Below are positions 1-5,892 of a stretch of DNA of 6,034 nt, one piece after another. Under the pieces are notes generated by a model. That model had not been told where the DNA came from, searched no databases, and saw nothing but the letters and a program-made list of their open reading frames with translations. Position 1 is the first letter of the stretch. Each line of letters opens with the position of its first letter. The translations under genes were made by a program, and so were the position numbers. The stretch is from an uncultured Actinomycetes bacterium (lineage in GTDB: Bacteria > Actinomycetota > Thermoleophilia > Solirubrobacterales > Solirubrobacteraceae). The DNA is taken from NCBI GenBank assembly GCA_937888775.1, contig CALAQT010000550.1:1-6034 (forward strand). Reading direction: 5' to 3'.

Positions 1-285
1 GCGCGCCGGACTTTCGCTTTGCTCCGGCTGGCGGATGACTCCTATCAACGGGATCCAGGAGTTCGGACAGCTCGGTGCTCGCGACTGCTCATAGGTCAAG
101 CTGGGGTTGCCTCGACCGCCGCCGGGGGAGGGCCTCTTGTGCTTGCCCTTGTCGGAGGGCCCGCGAAAGACCAGCCCGTCCCGACGGTGGTGAGGTGCCG
201 CGAGCGGCGACAGGACGTAGCCCCTGGTGAGGGCCTTGTCTATGAGCACCCACAACGGTACCTCCGTACGCGGAGTTCGGGACAT
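1..285 (-). CDS. Possible partial hypothetical protein, runs off left edge
   Basis: On the minus strand an ATG at 285-283 opens a frame of 95 codons with no stop before the window edge, so only the N-terminal part would be visible. The translation begins MSRTPRTEVPLWVLIDKA and continues with a Lys/Arg/Gly/Pro-rich stretch. I recognise no domain, signal peptide or membrane segment. The first 50 or so codons favour G/C at the third position, as real genes here do; the last 30 do so less, which looks more like non-coding DNA. No clear ribosome binding site precedes the ATG, and the start codon overlaps one of the GGACAY repeats described below. It could be a remnant of a gene beside the attachment site or a chance opening in GC-rich DNA. 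I give no function. Confidence 0.2.
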   Translation of the reverse strand, partial: MSRTPRTEVPLWVLIDKALTRGYVLSPLAAPHHRRDGLVFRGPSDKGKHKRPSPGGGRGNPSLTYEQSRAPSCPNSWIPLIGVIRQPEQSESPAR

Positions 286-296
286 ATTGGGGACAC
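280..296. repeat. Direct-repeat pair GGACAY, 11-bp period, left of tRNA remnant
   Basis: GGACAT at 280-285 and GGACAC at 291-296 repeat with a spacing of exactly 11 bp, about one helical turn. A matching pair in the opposite orientation lies at 520-537, on the other side of the tRNA fragment. Paired short repeats on both sides of a recombination core resemble arm-type integrase binding sites, but that role is inferred. Six-base words also recur by chance. Confidence 0.45.
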
Positions 297-356
297 GCCC
301 GATAATCGCGGTCCGCCGGAGAAGTCAGAAAGCCCGTATTACCAGAGGTTTCCCAG

Positions 357-398
357 AGCCGACGCCCGGACTCGAACCGGGGACCCCTTCATTACGAG
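357..398 (-). other. 3' half of a tRNA-Thr(CGU) gene; probable att core
   Basis: Read on the minus strand, 398-392 is a canonical anticodon loop CTCGTAA with anticodon CGT. It is followed by a 5-nt anticodon-stem strand (391-387), a variable loop (386-382), a perfect 5-bp T stem with loop TTCGAGT (381-365), the 3' acceptor strand CGTCGGC (364-358) and a discriminator T (357). No CCA is encoded. The 5' half is missing: 399-403 does not pair with the anticodon-stem strand, and nothing at the expected acceptor position (about 423-429) matches GCCGACG. It therefore cannot be a functional tRNA. A duplicated segment from anticodon loop to 3' end is the usual footprint of tyrosine-recombinase integration into tRNA genes, so I read it as an attL, attR or attP core. 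The tRNA identity rests on the anticodon and T arm only. Confidence 0.7.
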
Positions 399-614
399 AG
401 ACTCCGGAGGCCTTAGCGGGCGATCACGAGCGGCGACTGGCGGTAACGAATGACCTGCAAATGCGGCTCTTTGTGGAGGGTTCGGAGGAGCAGACGTGAT
501 CGTGGGTTTTCGAGCTGGTGTGTCCGTTTTGTGTCCGCCCGTCGAGCGGTTGGTCACTTGCGGCCCCTGCTGCTCAGGTGTGTTAGACATCTTGGCCTCG
601 ACGCGAACGGTCGC
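399..614. other. Non-coding stretch between att-like core and relaxase gene
   Basis: No convincing gene lies here. Frames crossing it give Arg-rich or low-complexity translations. It contains the right-hand repeat pair (520-537). MobF origins of transfer often lie next to the relaxase gene, so an oriT could be here, but I see no strong inverted repeat or known nic sequence that would place one. No clear promoter is visible. Confidence 0.4.
520..537. repeat. Direct-repeat pair GTGTCCG, 11-bp period, right of tRNA remnant
   Basis: GTGTCCG occurs at 520-526 and again at 531-537, again with an 11-bp period. It is the reverse orientation of the GGACAY pair at 280-296. The two pairs are centred about 107 bp and 133 bp from the anticodon-loop part of the tRNA fragment. 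A role as integrase arm sites is an inference from this layout. Confidence 0.45.
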
Positions 615-2747
615 ATGCTGACGATCGGAAAGCTCGGCGCCTCCCCGAGTCAGCTCGAGTACTACGAGCGACAGGTCGCCGCCGGCGCGGAGGACTACTA
701 CGCCGGCCGCGGTGAGGCACCCGGTGTGTGGCTGGGCGCCGGCGTTGAGGCCCTCGGCCTGGCTGCCGGATCGCGCGTCGAGCGCGAAGGCTTCATGGCG
801 TTGATGCGCGGGTGCCATCCGGCGGGCGGGAGTGTGCTGCGGCCGATGACGAAGAGCTCGACGGTCGCCGCGGTCGATCTGACGTTCTCGGCGCCGAAGA
901 GCGTGTCGGTGCTGTTCGCCATCGCCGGAGGCGAGGTCTCAGAGGCGTTGGTCGAGGCGCACGAACGCGCCGTCGCTGCGGCCGTGGCATACCTGGGGCG
1001 GGAAGCCTGTCAGACCCGTCGCGGCCGCGGCGGTATGGAGCGGGTGAGCGGCGAGGGGTTCGTGGCGGCGGCGTACCGGCACCGTCTCTCGCGCGCCGGG
1101 GATCCGCAGCTGCATAGGCACGTCGTCGTGGCAAACCTCACGCGAGCGGACGGCCGGTTCACCGCCCTCGACGCACACACGCTGTATGAGCACAAGTCCG
1201 CCGCCGGCGCGGTCTACCGCGCGGCGTTGCGCGCCGAGGTGCGCGAGCGGCTGCCGTGGGCGTCCTGGCAGCGCGTCGGGCGCGGGCTGTTCGAGATCGA
1301 CGGCGTGCCCGATGACGTGCTGCGGCACTTCTCGCAGCGCCGGGCTGAGATCGAGGAGCGCGCCGCCGAGCTGGTCGGCGCCGACGCGGCGGGGTCGCTG
1401 TCCCGAGAGCGGATGCAGGGGATCGCCCTCGCCACTCGACGCCCGAAGAGCAACGACACCATCGACGGTGAGCAGTGGCGCGCCGACGCCCGGGCCCGGT
1501 CAGCCGAGCACGGGTTCGGCCCGAGGGACCTCGCCCAACTCCGGGCCCGCCGACCCACCGACTCTGTACGCCCGTCCTTTCAAGCGGTCGCAGCCCGGCT
1601 GACCGGTCCGGACGGCCTGACCGCAACGCACAACACGTTCACGCGCCGGCACGTGGTTGCCGAGCTCGCCGGCGAGTTCACCGACGGCATCCGGCTGAGC
1701 GCGCTGGAGCGCGCGACCGATCGGTACTTGGAGCACCCATCCGTCCGCCCGCTGGCGTCGACCGAGGCAGGCGTCCCGGGTTTCACGACAGAGGATCTCA
1801 TGACTTGCGAGCGTGCGATCCTCGACGGCGCGCACCGTCGCCGCGGGTGCGGGACCGCCGTCGCGCCCGATCACGTCGTCACCGGCGCGCTGGGCCCGCT
1901 CGCAGCCGGCACTGAACGCCGACCAGGCCGCGGCCGTCCGCTCGATCGCGACGAGCGGGAACGGTGTCGACACCGTCCAGGCACTCGCGGGCACCGGGAA
2001 GACGACGATGATGCGAGCGCTGGCCGATTTGTACGGCGACGCCGGCTACTGCGTGATCGGCGCAGCACCAACCGCACGCGCGGCGCGCGAGCTGCGGGAG
2101 GTCGCTGGCGTTCCCGCGGAAACGCTGCACGCCCTCTCAGCGGATCTCGACAGCACCCGCGGCTTCCGGGAGAAGACCGTGTTGCTGCTCGACGAGGCTG
2201 GGATGGCGAGCACCAGGATCAGCGCGGCGATCTTCGAGCAGGCCGAGCGATCCGGCGTAAAGGTGATCGCGGTCGGCGACCCGGGCCAGCTCACCAGCGT
2301 CCAAGCCGGCGGATGGCTCGCCGCCCTCACCCGCCAGCATGCCGGCCCCGAGCTACGCCGAGTGCTCCGCCAACACGACCCCGCCGAGCGCGATGCGCTC
2401 GAAGCGCTCCACGACGGCAACCCCGAGACCTACCTCGACCACAAGGCCGACCAGATCACGATCCACGCCACCGAAGACGACGCGCTCGGCGCCGTGATCG
2501 ACCAATGGGCCGAGGCACGGGTAGCGCACGGCGCCATGGCCGTCGCGATGATCGCCCGCGACAACGCCACGCGCGATCGGCTCAACTGCGCCGCCCGCGA
2601 GCGTCTCAAGGCCCGCAGGGACCTGCCCGGCCGCGACGTCATCATCGGCGGCCGCGAGTGGGCTCCGGGAGATCGCATCATCGCCAGGCGGAACAACCGC
2701 CAGCTCAACATCGACAACGGCACCCTCGCCACCATCACCAGCTTTGA
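615..2747 (+). CDS. MobF/TrwC-family conjugative relaxase, N-terminal part (frameshifted)
   Basis: This frame encodes the relaxase domain of a MobF protein, which nicks oriT and stays covalently bound to the transferred strand. I start at the ATG at 615, because MLTIGKLGAS is the usual family N-terminus. The 55 codons upstream (from 450) look unrelated, and no clear Shine-Dalgarno decides the start. Visible motifs are the paired tyrosines Y16/Y17 and Y28/Y29, Asp88 in DLTFSAPKSVSVLF, and the metal-binding histidines H156, H167 and H169 in the DPQLHRH motif, with the same spacing as the TrwC triad. Genuine homology runs through VVTGAL at about residue 426 (position 1892). Beyond that the frame stays open to 2747 only as an Arg-rich out-of-frame tail. 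The helicase half continues in another frame from 1894. As read, the product would be a 710-residue relaxase with no helicase, probably useless for full conjugation. Confidence 0.85.
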   Translation: MLTIGKLGASPSQLEYYERQVAAGAEDYYAGRGEAPGVWLGAGVEALGLAAGSRVEREGFMALMRGCHPAGGSVLRPMTKSSTVAAVDLTFSAPKSVSVLFAIAGGEVSEALVEAHERAVAAAVAYLGREACQTRRGRGGMERVSGEGFVAAAYRHRLSRAGDPQLHRHVVVANLTRADGRFTALDAHTLYEHKSAAGAVYRAALRAEVRERLPWASWQRVGRGLFEIDGVPDDVLRHFSQRRAEIEERAAELVGADAAGSLSRERMQGIALATRRPKSNDTIDGEQWRADARARSAEHGFGPRDLAQLRARRPTDSVRPSFQAVAARLTGPDGLTATHNTFTRRHVVAELAGEFTDGIRLSALERATDRYLEHPSVRPLASTEAGVPGFTTEDLMTCERAILDGAHRRRGCGTAVAPDHVVTGALGPLAAGTERRPGRGRPLDRDERERCRHRPGTRGHREDDDDASAGRFVRRRRLLRDRRSTNRTRGARAAGGRWRSRGNAARPLSGSRQHPRLPGEDRVAARRGWDGEHQDQRGDLRAGRAIRRKGDRGRRPGPAHQRPSRRMARRPHPPACRPRATPSAPPTRPRRARCARSAPRRQPRDLPRPQGRPDHDPRHRRRRARRRDRPMGRGTGSARRHGRRDDRPRQRHARSAQLRRPRASQGPQGPARPRRHHRRPRVGSGRSHHRQAEQPPAQHRQRHPRHHHQL

Positions 2748-3270
2748 CCGGCAGCGCCGCGCTGTCCTCATCAGAACCGACGGCGGCGATGAGCGCGCGA
2801 TCGACGCGTCCTACCTCGCCAACCACGTCGAGTACGCGTACGCGATCACCGGCCACTCCAGCCAAGGCGCCACCGTCGAGAACGCGATCGCCGTCGGTCG
2901 CCCCGAAGAGTTCACCCACGAATGGGCGTACACAGCCCTCTCCCGCGCCAGGCACCAGACCACCATCCACCTGATCGCCGACCACGGCCCCGCCGAACAG
3001 GACCGTCGTGGATATGCGCCACCACAACCTGACCGAGAGCCGGCCGACGCACTCGATGCACTCGCCCGCGCGATGCGACGCAGCGAAGCGGAGCTGCTCG
3101 CGGTCGAACACCCCGAACTGAATCCGCCATCCGTCACCACCGGCGGCGGCCAACCGCACCAGCCAATCCCTTCACCGAGCCCGACCCGATCTGCAGGCTG
3201 GGCGAGCAGGGAATCCACGCGCTCGTGGCGACCACAAGATCCCGCATCGCGCACTTCGCTCGGGCGCTGA
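1813..3270 (+). CDS. MobF relaxase, C-terminal RecD-like helicase part (frameshifted)
   Basis: This is the second half of the same gene in a shifted frame. Homology begins at about 1894 (ARSQPALNADQAAAV); the ATG at 1813 is only the first start in this frame, and codons before 1894 look spurious. It is a superfamily 1 (RecD/TraI-type) helicase that would unwind DNA 5'-3' during transfer. In joined numbering (884 residues from 615) I see Walker A GTGKTT with Lys462, Walker B LLLDEA with Asp526-Glu527, motif III GDPGQLTSVQ near 554, motif V TGHSSQG near 746, and motif VI YTALSRAR with Arg777. All main motifs are present, so the ATPase core looks intact. The C-terminus ends soon after RRSEAELLAVEHPE in a low-quality tail, shorter than many actinobacterial homologues. 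It may be translated separately only if an internal start is used, for which I see no good ribosome binding site. Confidence 0.8.
   Translation: MRSSTARTVAAGAGPPSRPITSSPARWARSQPALNADQAAAVRSIATSGNGVDTVQALAGTGKTTMMRALADLYGDAGYCVIGAAPTARAARELREVAGVPAETLHALSADLDSTRGFREKTVLLLDEAGMASTRISAAIFEQAERSGVKVIAVGDPGQLTSVQAGGWLAALTRQHAGPELRRVLRQHDPAERDALEALHDGNPETYLDHKADQITIHATEDDALGAVIDQWAEARVAHGAMAVAMIARDNATRDRLNCAARERLKARRDLPGRDVIIGGREWAPGDRIIARRNNRQLNIDNGTLATITSFDRQRRAVLIRTDGGDERAIDASYLANHVEYAYAITGHSSQGATVENAIAVGRPEEFTHEWAYTALSRARHQTTIHLIADHGPAEQDRRGYAPPQPDREPADALDALARAMRRSEAELLAVEHPELNPPSVTTGGGQPHQPIPSPSPTRSAGWASRESTRSWRPQDPASRTSLGR
1890..1896 (+). other. Frameshift site inside the relaxase gene (one extra G)
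   Basis: The relaxase frame reads CTG at 1890-1892 and the helicase frame resumes with GCC at 1894-1896. Dropping one G from the GGG at 1892-1894 joins them as VVTGAL-ARSQPALNADQ, which fits the usual linker before the helicase domain. A one-base insertion in a short G run is the simplest explanation. No adjacent in-frame stop or obvious stimulatory structure suggests programmed slippage. Confidence 0.75.
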
Positions 3271-3455
3271 CGCCGACGACCCGTCGACGCGCAAACCCGT
3301 CGTCCGAATGGCCCGGCTCGACCGCGCTCGCGCGTCGGCCGGAGACGCGCTATTTGTCGATAGGAGGGCTCGCTCAACAACGGTCTACGGGCCTCGGTTT
3401 TGGCGACGAGGAGTTGCTCCTGCCGCACTGGAGGCTCAGCTCCGCTCGTCGCTGA
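3150..3455 (+). pseudogene. Probable decayed 3' end of the relaxase gene
   Basis: From about 3150 the coding-like codon pattern (G/C at third positions) leaves the helicase frame and moves to the frame one base earlier. That frame reads PANPFTEPDPICRLGEQGIH, then LVATTRSRIAHFARALTPTT, and ends at a stop at 3453-3455. From about 3308 a third frame (MARLDRARASAGDALFVDRR) also looks partly coding. This pattern suggests that the original gene extended further and that one or two more indels have scrambled its C-terminal region. I cannot align it to a homologue here, so the call rests on codon bias alone. It could instead be unrelated coding debris. Confidence 0.35.
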
Positions 3456-3856
3456 AAAGCAGGGGCCGCGCGGCAGTGTGCAGGATGGGAGGCGATACAT
3501 AGGCATCGGCACCATCGCTCAGTCGAGTCGGCCGGTTCGCGTAGCGCTCGGAAATTGGGCGAATCCGATAGCGCGCTGCGGCGTTGGCAGGGCCGGATCG
3601 TGACGAGCGCAGTGTCGCCAGACCAATCGCGTCTCGTCGGATACGCGCGACGACGAATGCGATCGTCCGCGGCATGCGCGGTTTCCGCGGTGGCTGTCGG
3701 GAAAACGACTCAGCGTTCCGGTGCATCAATTGGTCGTGGGACGCCACCATCAGAATCTCTTCAGGATCGCCGCGGTTCCTGGGACGACAACCGTCAATAG
3801 GGCAGGATCGGGGCGGCTTGTCCCACCGTTGACCGCTCAACGTAATTTCGCGTGTG
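3456..3856. other. Stretch without a recognisable gene
   Basis: The roughly 400 bases between the relaxase remnants and the insertion sequence hold only short overlapping frames in both directions, with no family motif and no strong codon bias. A minus-strand frame (3840-3436, 134 codons) has a third-position GC content about equal to the local average, so I do not call it. No terminator or promoter stands out. Confidence 0.5.
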
Positions 3857-3862
3857 TTTATC
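3857..3862. repeat. Target-site duplication, left copy (TTTATC)
   Basis: TTTATC lies directly outside the left inverted repeat and is repeated directly outside the right one (5816-5821). Because the terminal bases are ambiguous, the duplication could also be read as 8 bp (GTTTATCC) with a 14-bp inverted repeat. The 6-bp reading agrees better with the 5-6 bp duplications known for the IS1634 family. Confidence 0.85.
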
Positions 3863-3877
3863 CCGAAGTTCCCCCTG
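3863..3877 (+). repeat. Left terminal inverted repeat of the IS
   Basis: CCGAAGTTCCCCCTG at 3863-3877 is the exact reverse complement of 5801-5815. Similarity stops immediately inside the repeat, which sets its length at 15 bp. Its partner carries the terminator and transposase start, so this is the end downstream of the transposase gene. Confidence 0.92.
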
Positions 3878-3941
3878 GTGAAATAGCCGAATTCCGTTCA
3901 TTCCCTGGCTTTTCGGGCTGTTTGGGGTGTTCGGGTCGTGT

Positions 3942-5657
3942 CTACCGATCGACTACGACTGGGGCGTGTTGGGCGAGATCGAGCGCTTCGGCTTGGAGGG
4001 CGGTCGGCTGGGTGAGTTTCTGAAAGGTGCTGGTTGAGCCGTGCAGGCGAGTGGTGTTCTGGGTCTGGGTGGAGAGCTCGCTCAGGAGCGTGTCGTAGCT
4101 GTGCGCGGGGTGGCCGGTGCTGGTCCGTTTCGTCTGCGCTTTGTGTTGCGCGCCGGTGGAGCGAACGGCCTTTGCGACGGGATCGGGGCTCACGGGCCGG
4201 TGCTCGTCGGTGAACAGCAACGGTTTCCACGCGGCTTTCAGATGCCAGGTGAGGTAGTAGGCGAGCATGCAGATCAGCACGTGCGCGCGGACCCGGTCCT
4301 CGAGGTGGTGATGGATCGGACGGATTTGCAGGTCGGGGCCCTTGATCGATCCGAACGCTCTTTCGGCTTGTTCAAGGTTCTTGTAGGCGCGCACGACATC
4401 TCCGGTCGCGAGAGCGGTCTCGGTGAGGCTCGTTCGCAGGATGTAGAACCCATCCAGTGACGCTTCCGCGGCGATCTCCACGGTCTTGGGTGTGTAGGTG
4501 AACGTGGTGTCAGTGATCGTCGTCTCGAAGTGCTTGCGCATCCGGTAGCGCTTCAGCGCCGGTCCGACCGCGAGACCGATCTTGTCGGCACCGGACAGGG
4601 TGCCGGCCGTGACGCGGTGAGCGATCGCGGCCAAGTCGATCTCCGTTGCCGCGAGCAGCTCGGTGCGTTTGCGGGCGCGTTGCGCGCCGACGAGGGGGTC
4701 GCGGCACACGATCAACCGTTCCCCGGGGAACTCGGCGACGTCGGTGATCTCCCCCAAGTTCTGCTGGTCGAACAGCGAGGGCTGGAAGATCCCGGAGCGG
4801 GCGAGTTTCTTGATCGTGGGGGCTTTGAGCGCGGTGATCCAGTCAACCCCGTCGGTCTCTGAGAGCAGGTGAATGTTCGCTTTGGTGACCATCCCGCGGT
4901 CCGCGACGACCACGATCCGCGACAGGTTAAACCGGTCCTTCAGCTTCGTGATCTGGGATGGGAGGGTCTTGTCGTCGTGGCACTCGCCGGTGAACACCTC
5001 AACCGCGACCGGCCGCCCGTCGGTGTCGCACAACAGTCCGTAGATGATCTGCAAAAGCCCGGGCTTCCCGTCCCGCGAGTACCCCAACTTCGCCAGTGGA
5101 CACGTCCGCCCCTCAAAGTAGCTGGAGGACACGTCATAGAGCACCATCTCCCCATCCGCGAGGTGACGGGCAGCGAGGCGATCCTCGACAAGTTTCTGAC
5201 GGTCAAGCAGCCAGTCCATCGCGAGGTACAGGTCATCCTCATCCGCGCCGAGAACATTGCACTCCTCGGCGAGGGTGGACTGCCCGAGCGTGCGGACCGT
5301 CCCGAGCTTCGATCCCGGCGCGATCACCCGCCCGACGATCATCGCCATGCACAGATCGCGCTCCCGGCATGCCGAGCGGTCCAGCAGCTTCGCGAGGTCA
5401 AGCCGGCGGGCCATCGCCAACGCCGCCGTGACATGCCCGGCGGGGAGTGACCGCTCGATCTCAAACGCATCATCGACGCTCATCAGCGTCTCGCCGGCCA
5501 ACACCCGCCTTAACGCGTCGATCGCGTCCGCCGGGAGGTGCGAGAGGTTCGCGAGCGTTTCCTTCTTGACCTTCCCGTCCTGGCGGTAGGACCGGCGCAG
5601 CAACGTCGCCTTGTACTCGCGATCCCCGACCCGGCGCGTAGTCGTGCTCACATGCAT
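3942..5657 (-). CDS. IS1634-family DDE transposase
   Basis: The protein cuts and rejoins DNA at the inverted repeats to move the insertion sequence. I start at the ATG at 5657 (MHVSTTTRRV, 571 residues). Upstream ATGs at 5687 and 5732 are in frame, but this one gives the N-terminus I expect for the family, and 5732 would lie upstream of the transcription start implied by the putative promoter. The N-terminal third (YRQDGKVKKETLANLSHLP onward) is the expected non-catalytic region. The RNase H-like core has Asp175 in VLYDVSSSYFEG, Asp253 in VVVADRGMV and Glu432 in KNLEQAERAF, followed by RPIHHHLEDRVRAHV and a hydrophobic CMLAYYL segment. These are the expected DDE positions, with a long insertion before the Glu. 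The gene fills nearly the whole element, is unbroken over 1.7 kb and ends at TAG about 80 bp from the left inverted repeat. Start choice is uncertain; family is secure. Confidence 0.93.
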   Translation of the reverse strand: MHVSTTTRRVGDREYKATLLRRSYRQDGKVKKETLANLSHLPADAIDALRRVLAGETLMSVDDAFEIERSLPAGHVTAALAMARRLDLAKLLDRSACRERDLCMAMIVGRVIAPGSKLGTVRTLGQSTLAEECNVLGADEDDLYLAMDWLLDRQKLVEDRLAARHLADGEMVLYDVSSSYFEGRTCPLAKLGYSRDGKPGLLQIIYGLLCDTDGRPVAVEVFTGECHDDKTLPSQITKLKDRFNLSRIVVVADRGMVTKANIHLLSETDGVDWITALKAPTIKKLARSGIFQPSLFDQQNLGEITDVAEFPGERLIVCRDPLVGAQRARKRTELLAATEIDLAAIAHRVTAGTLSGADKIGLAVGPALKRYRMRKHFETTITDTTFTYTPKTVEIAAEASLDGFYILRTSLTETALATGDVVRAYKNLEQAERAFGSIKGPDLQIRPIHHHLEDRVRAHVLICMLAYYLTWHLKAAWKPLLFTDEHRPVSPDPVAKAVRSTGAQHKAQTKRTSTGHPAHSYDTLLSELSTQTQNTTRLHGSTSTFQKLTQPTALQAEALDLAQHAPVVVDR

Positions 5658-5715
5658 CGCACCGGTCTGTCTTGCAGGACGGCCCATCGCCGCAGAATAC
5701 CGCATCCACACAACG

Positions 5716-5745
5716 ATTAGTAGTGGGTACATCCGAACGCAACAA
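5716..5745 (-). promoter_or_regulatory. Candidate promoter for the transposase
   Basis: On the minus strand TTGTTG (5745-5740) is followed after 17 bp by TACTAA (5722-5717), a weak -35/-10 pair; ACTAAT shifted by one base is a somewhat better -10. Transcription would begin near 5710, upstream of the ATGs at 5687 and 5657. The -35 box overlaps the T run of the terminator. Matches to consensus are only partial. Confidence 0.3.
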
Positions 5746-5784
5746 AAAGGCCGGAATCCCCCACCAACACAGGGATCCCGGCCT
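5741..5784 (-). terminator. Terminator-like hairpin upstream of the transposase, blocks inbound transcription
   Basis: AGGCCGGAATCCC (5748-5760) pairs with GGGATCCCGGCCT (5772-5784) as a 13-bp stem with one A-C mismatch and an 11-nt loop. Read on the minus strand the stem is followed directly by TTTTTGTT (5747-5740), the form of a Rho-independent terminator. On the plus strand there is no T run. It lies between the right inverted repeat and the transposase, so it would stop transcripts entering from flanking DNA and keep transposase expression low. Confidence 0.75.
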
Positions 5785-5800
5785 CTACACCAGCTGACTA

Positions 5801-5815
5801 CAGGGGGAACTTCGG
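5801..5815 (-). repeat. Right terminal inverted repeat of the IS
   Basis: CAGGGGGAACTTCGG at 5801-5815 is the perfect reverse complement of the left end. This is the transposase-proximal end. Confidence 0.92.
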
Positions 5816-5821
5816 TTTATC
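5816..5821. repeat. Target-site duplication, right copy (TTTATC)
   Basis: TTTATC directly follows the right inverted repeat and matches the copy at 3857-3862. Intact matching duplications indicate simple insertion without later rearrangement between the ends. Confidence 0.85.
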
Positions 5822-5847
5822 CGACAGCCACTGCGCAAGGTGGGGAA

Positions 5848-5869
5848 GCCTCTCGCTCCGGTGAGAGGC
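5848..5869. repeat. Small inverted repeat, 7-bp stem
   Basis: GCCTCTC (5848-5854) and GAGAGGC (5863-5869) can form a 7-bp stem with an 8-nt loop. No T run follows on either strand, so it is not an obvious intrinsic terminator. Its role is unknown. Confidence 0.5.
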
Positions 5870-5892
5870 GCGCGTACCACGGCACCGGCCTG

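Larger units (their letters stand above)
3863..5815 (-). mobile_element. Complete IS1634-family insertion sequence, 1953 bp
   Basis: The element is bounded by 15-bp perfect inverted repeats (3863-3877 and 5801-5815) and flanked by a 6-bp direct duplication. It carries one full-length DDE transposase on the minus strand and an inward-facing terminator near the right end. Length, organisation, duplication size and transposase type fit the IS1634 family of the IS4-like superfamily. No internal stops, truncations or missing catalytic residues are visible, so it may be active. I cannot name the specific IS. It is inserted downstream of the frameshifted relaxase gene and breaks no gene I can recognise. 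Confidence 0.9.

Noticed and set aside
19..499. Two overlapping plus-strand frames (19-453 and 227-499) across the left region
   Set aside because: Both read through the tRNA T arm, giving the typical spurious strings ARTRTGDPF and LEPGTPSLR, and show no domain.
450..614. Upstream extension of the relaxase frame to the ATG at 450
   Set aside because: The added 55 residues are Arg/Cys-rich and unlike the family; MLTIGKLGAS at 615 is the expected N-terminus.
339..818. Minus-strand 159-codon frame
   Set aside because: It crosses the tRNA fragment and then runs antisense to the relaxase start, whose plus-strand motifs are clear.
1885..1900. Programmed +1 frameshift in the relaxase gene
   Set aside because: There is no stop next to the junction, no recognisable slippery element and no obvious downstream structure, so a plain insertion is simpler.
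2353..3159. Minus-strand 268-codon frame opposite the helicase
   Set aside because: It is Gly/Val/Asp-rich, the usual antisense shadow of a GC-rich gene; the helicase motifs are on the plus strand.
3436..3840. Minus-strand 134-codon frame between relaxase and IS
   Set aside because: Its third-position GC is about the local average, there is no motif, and the translation looks random.
4041..5450. Plus-strand frames of 139 and 193 codons inside the IS
   Set aside because: They lie antisense to the intact transposase and have no family features.
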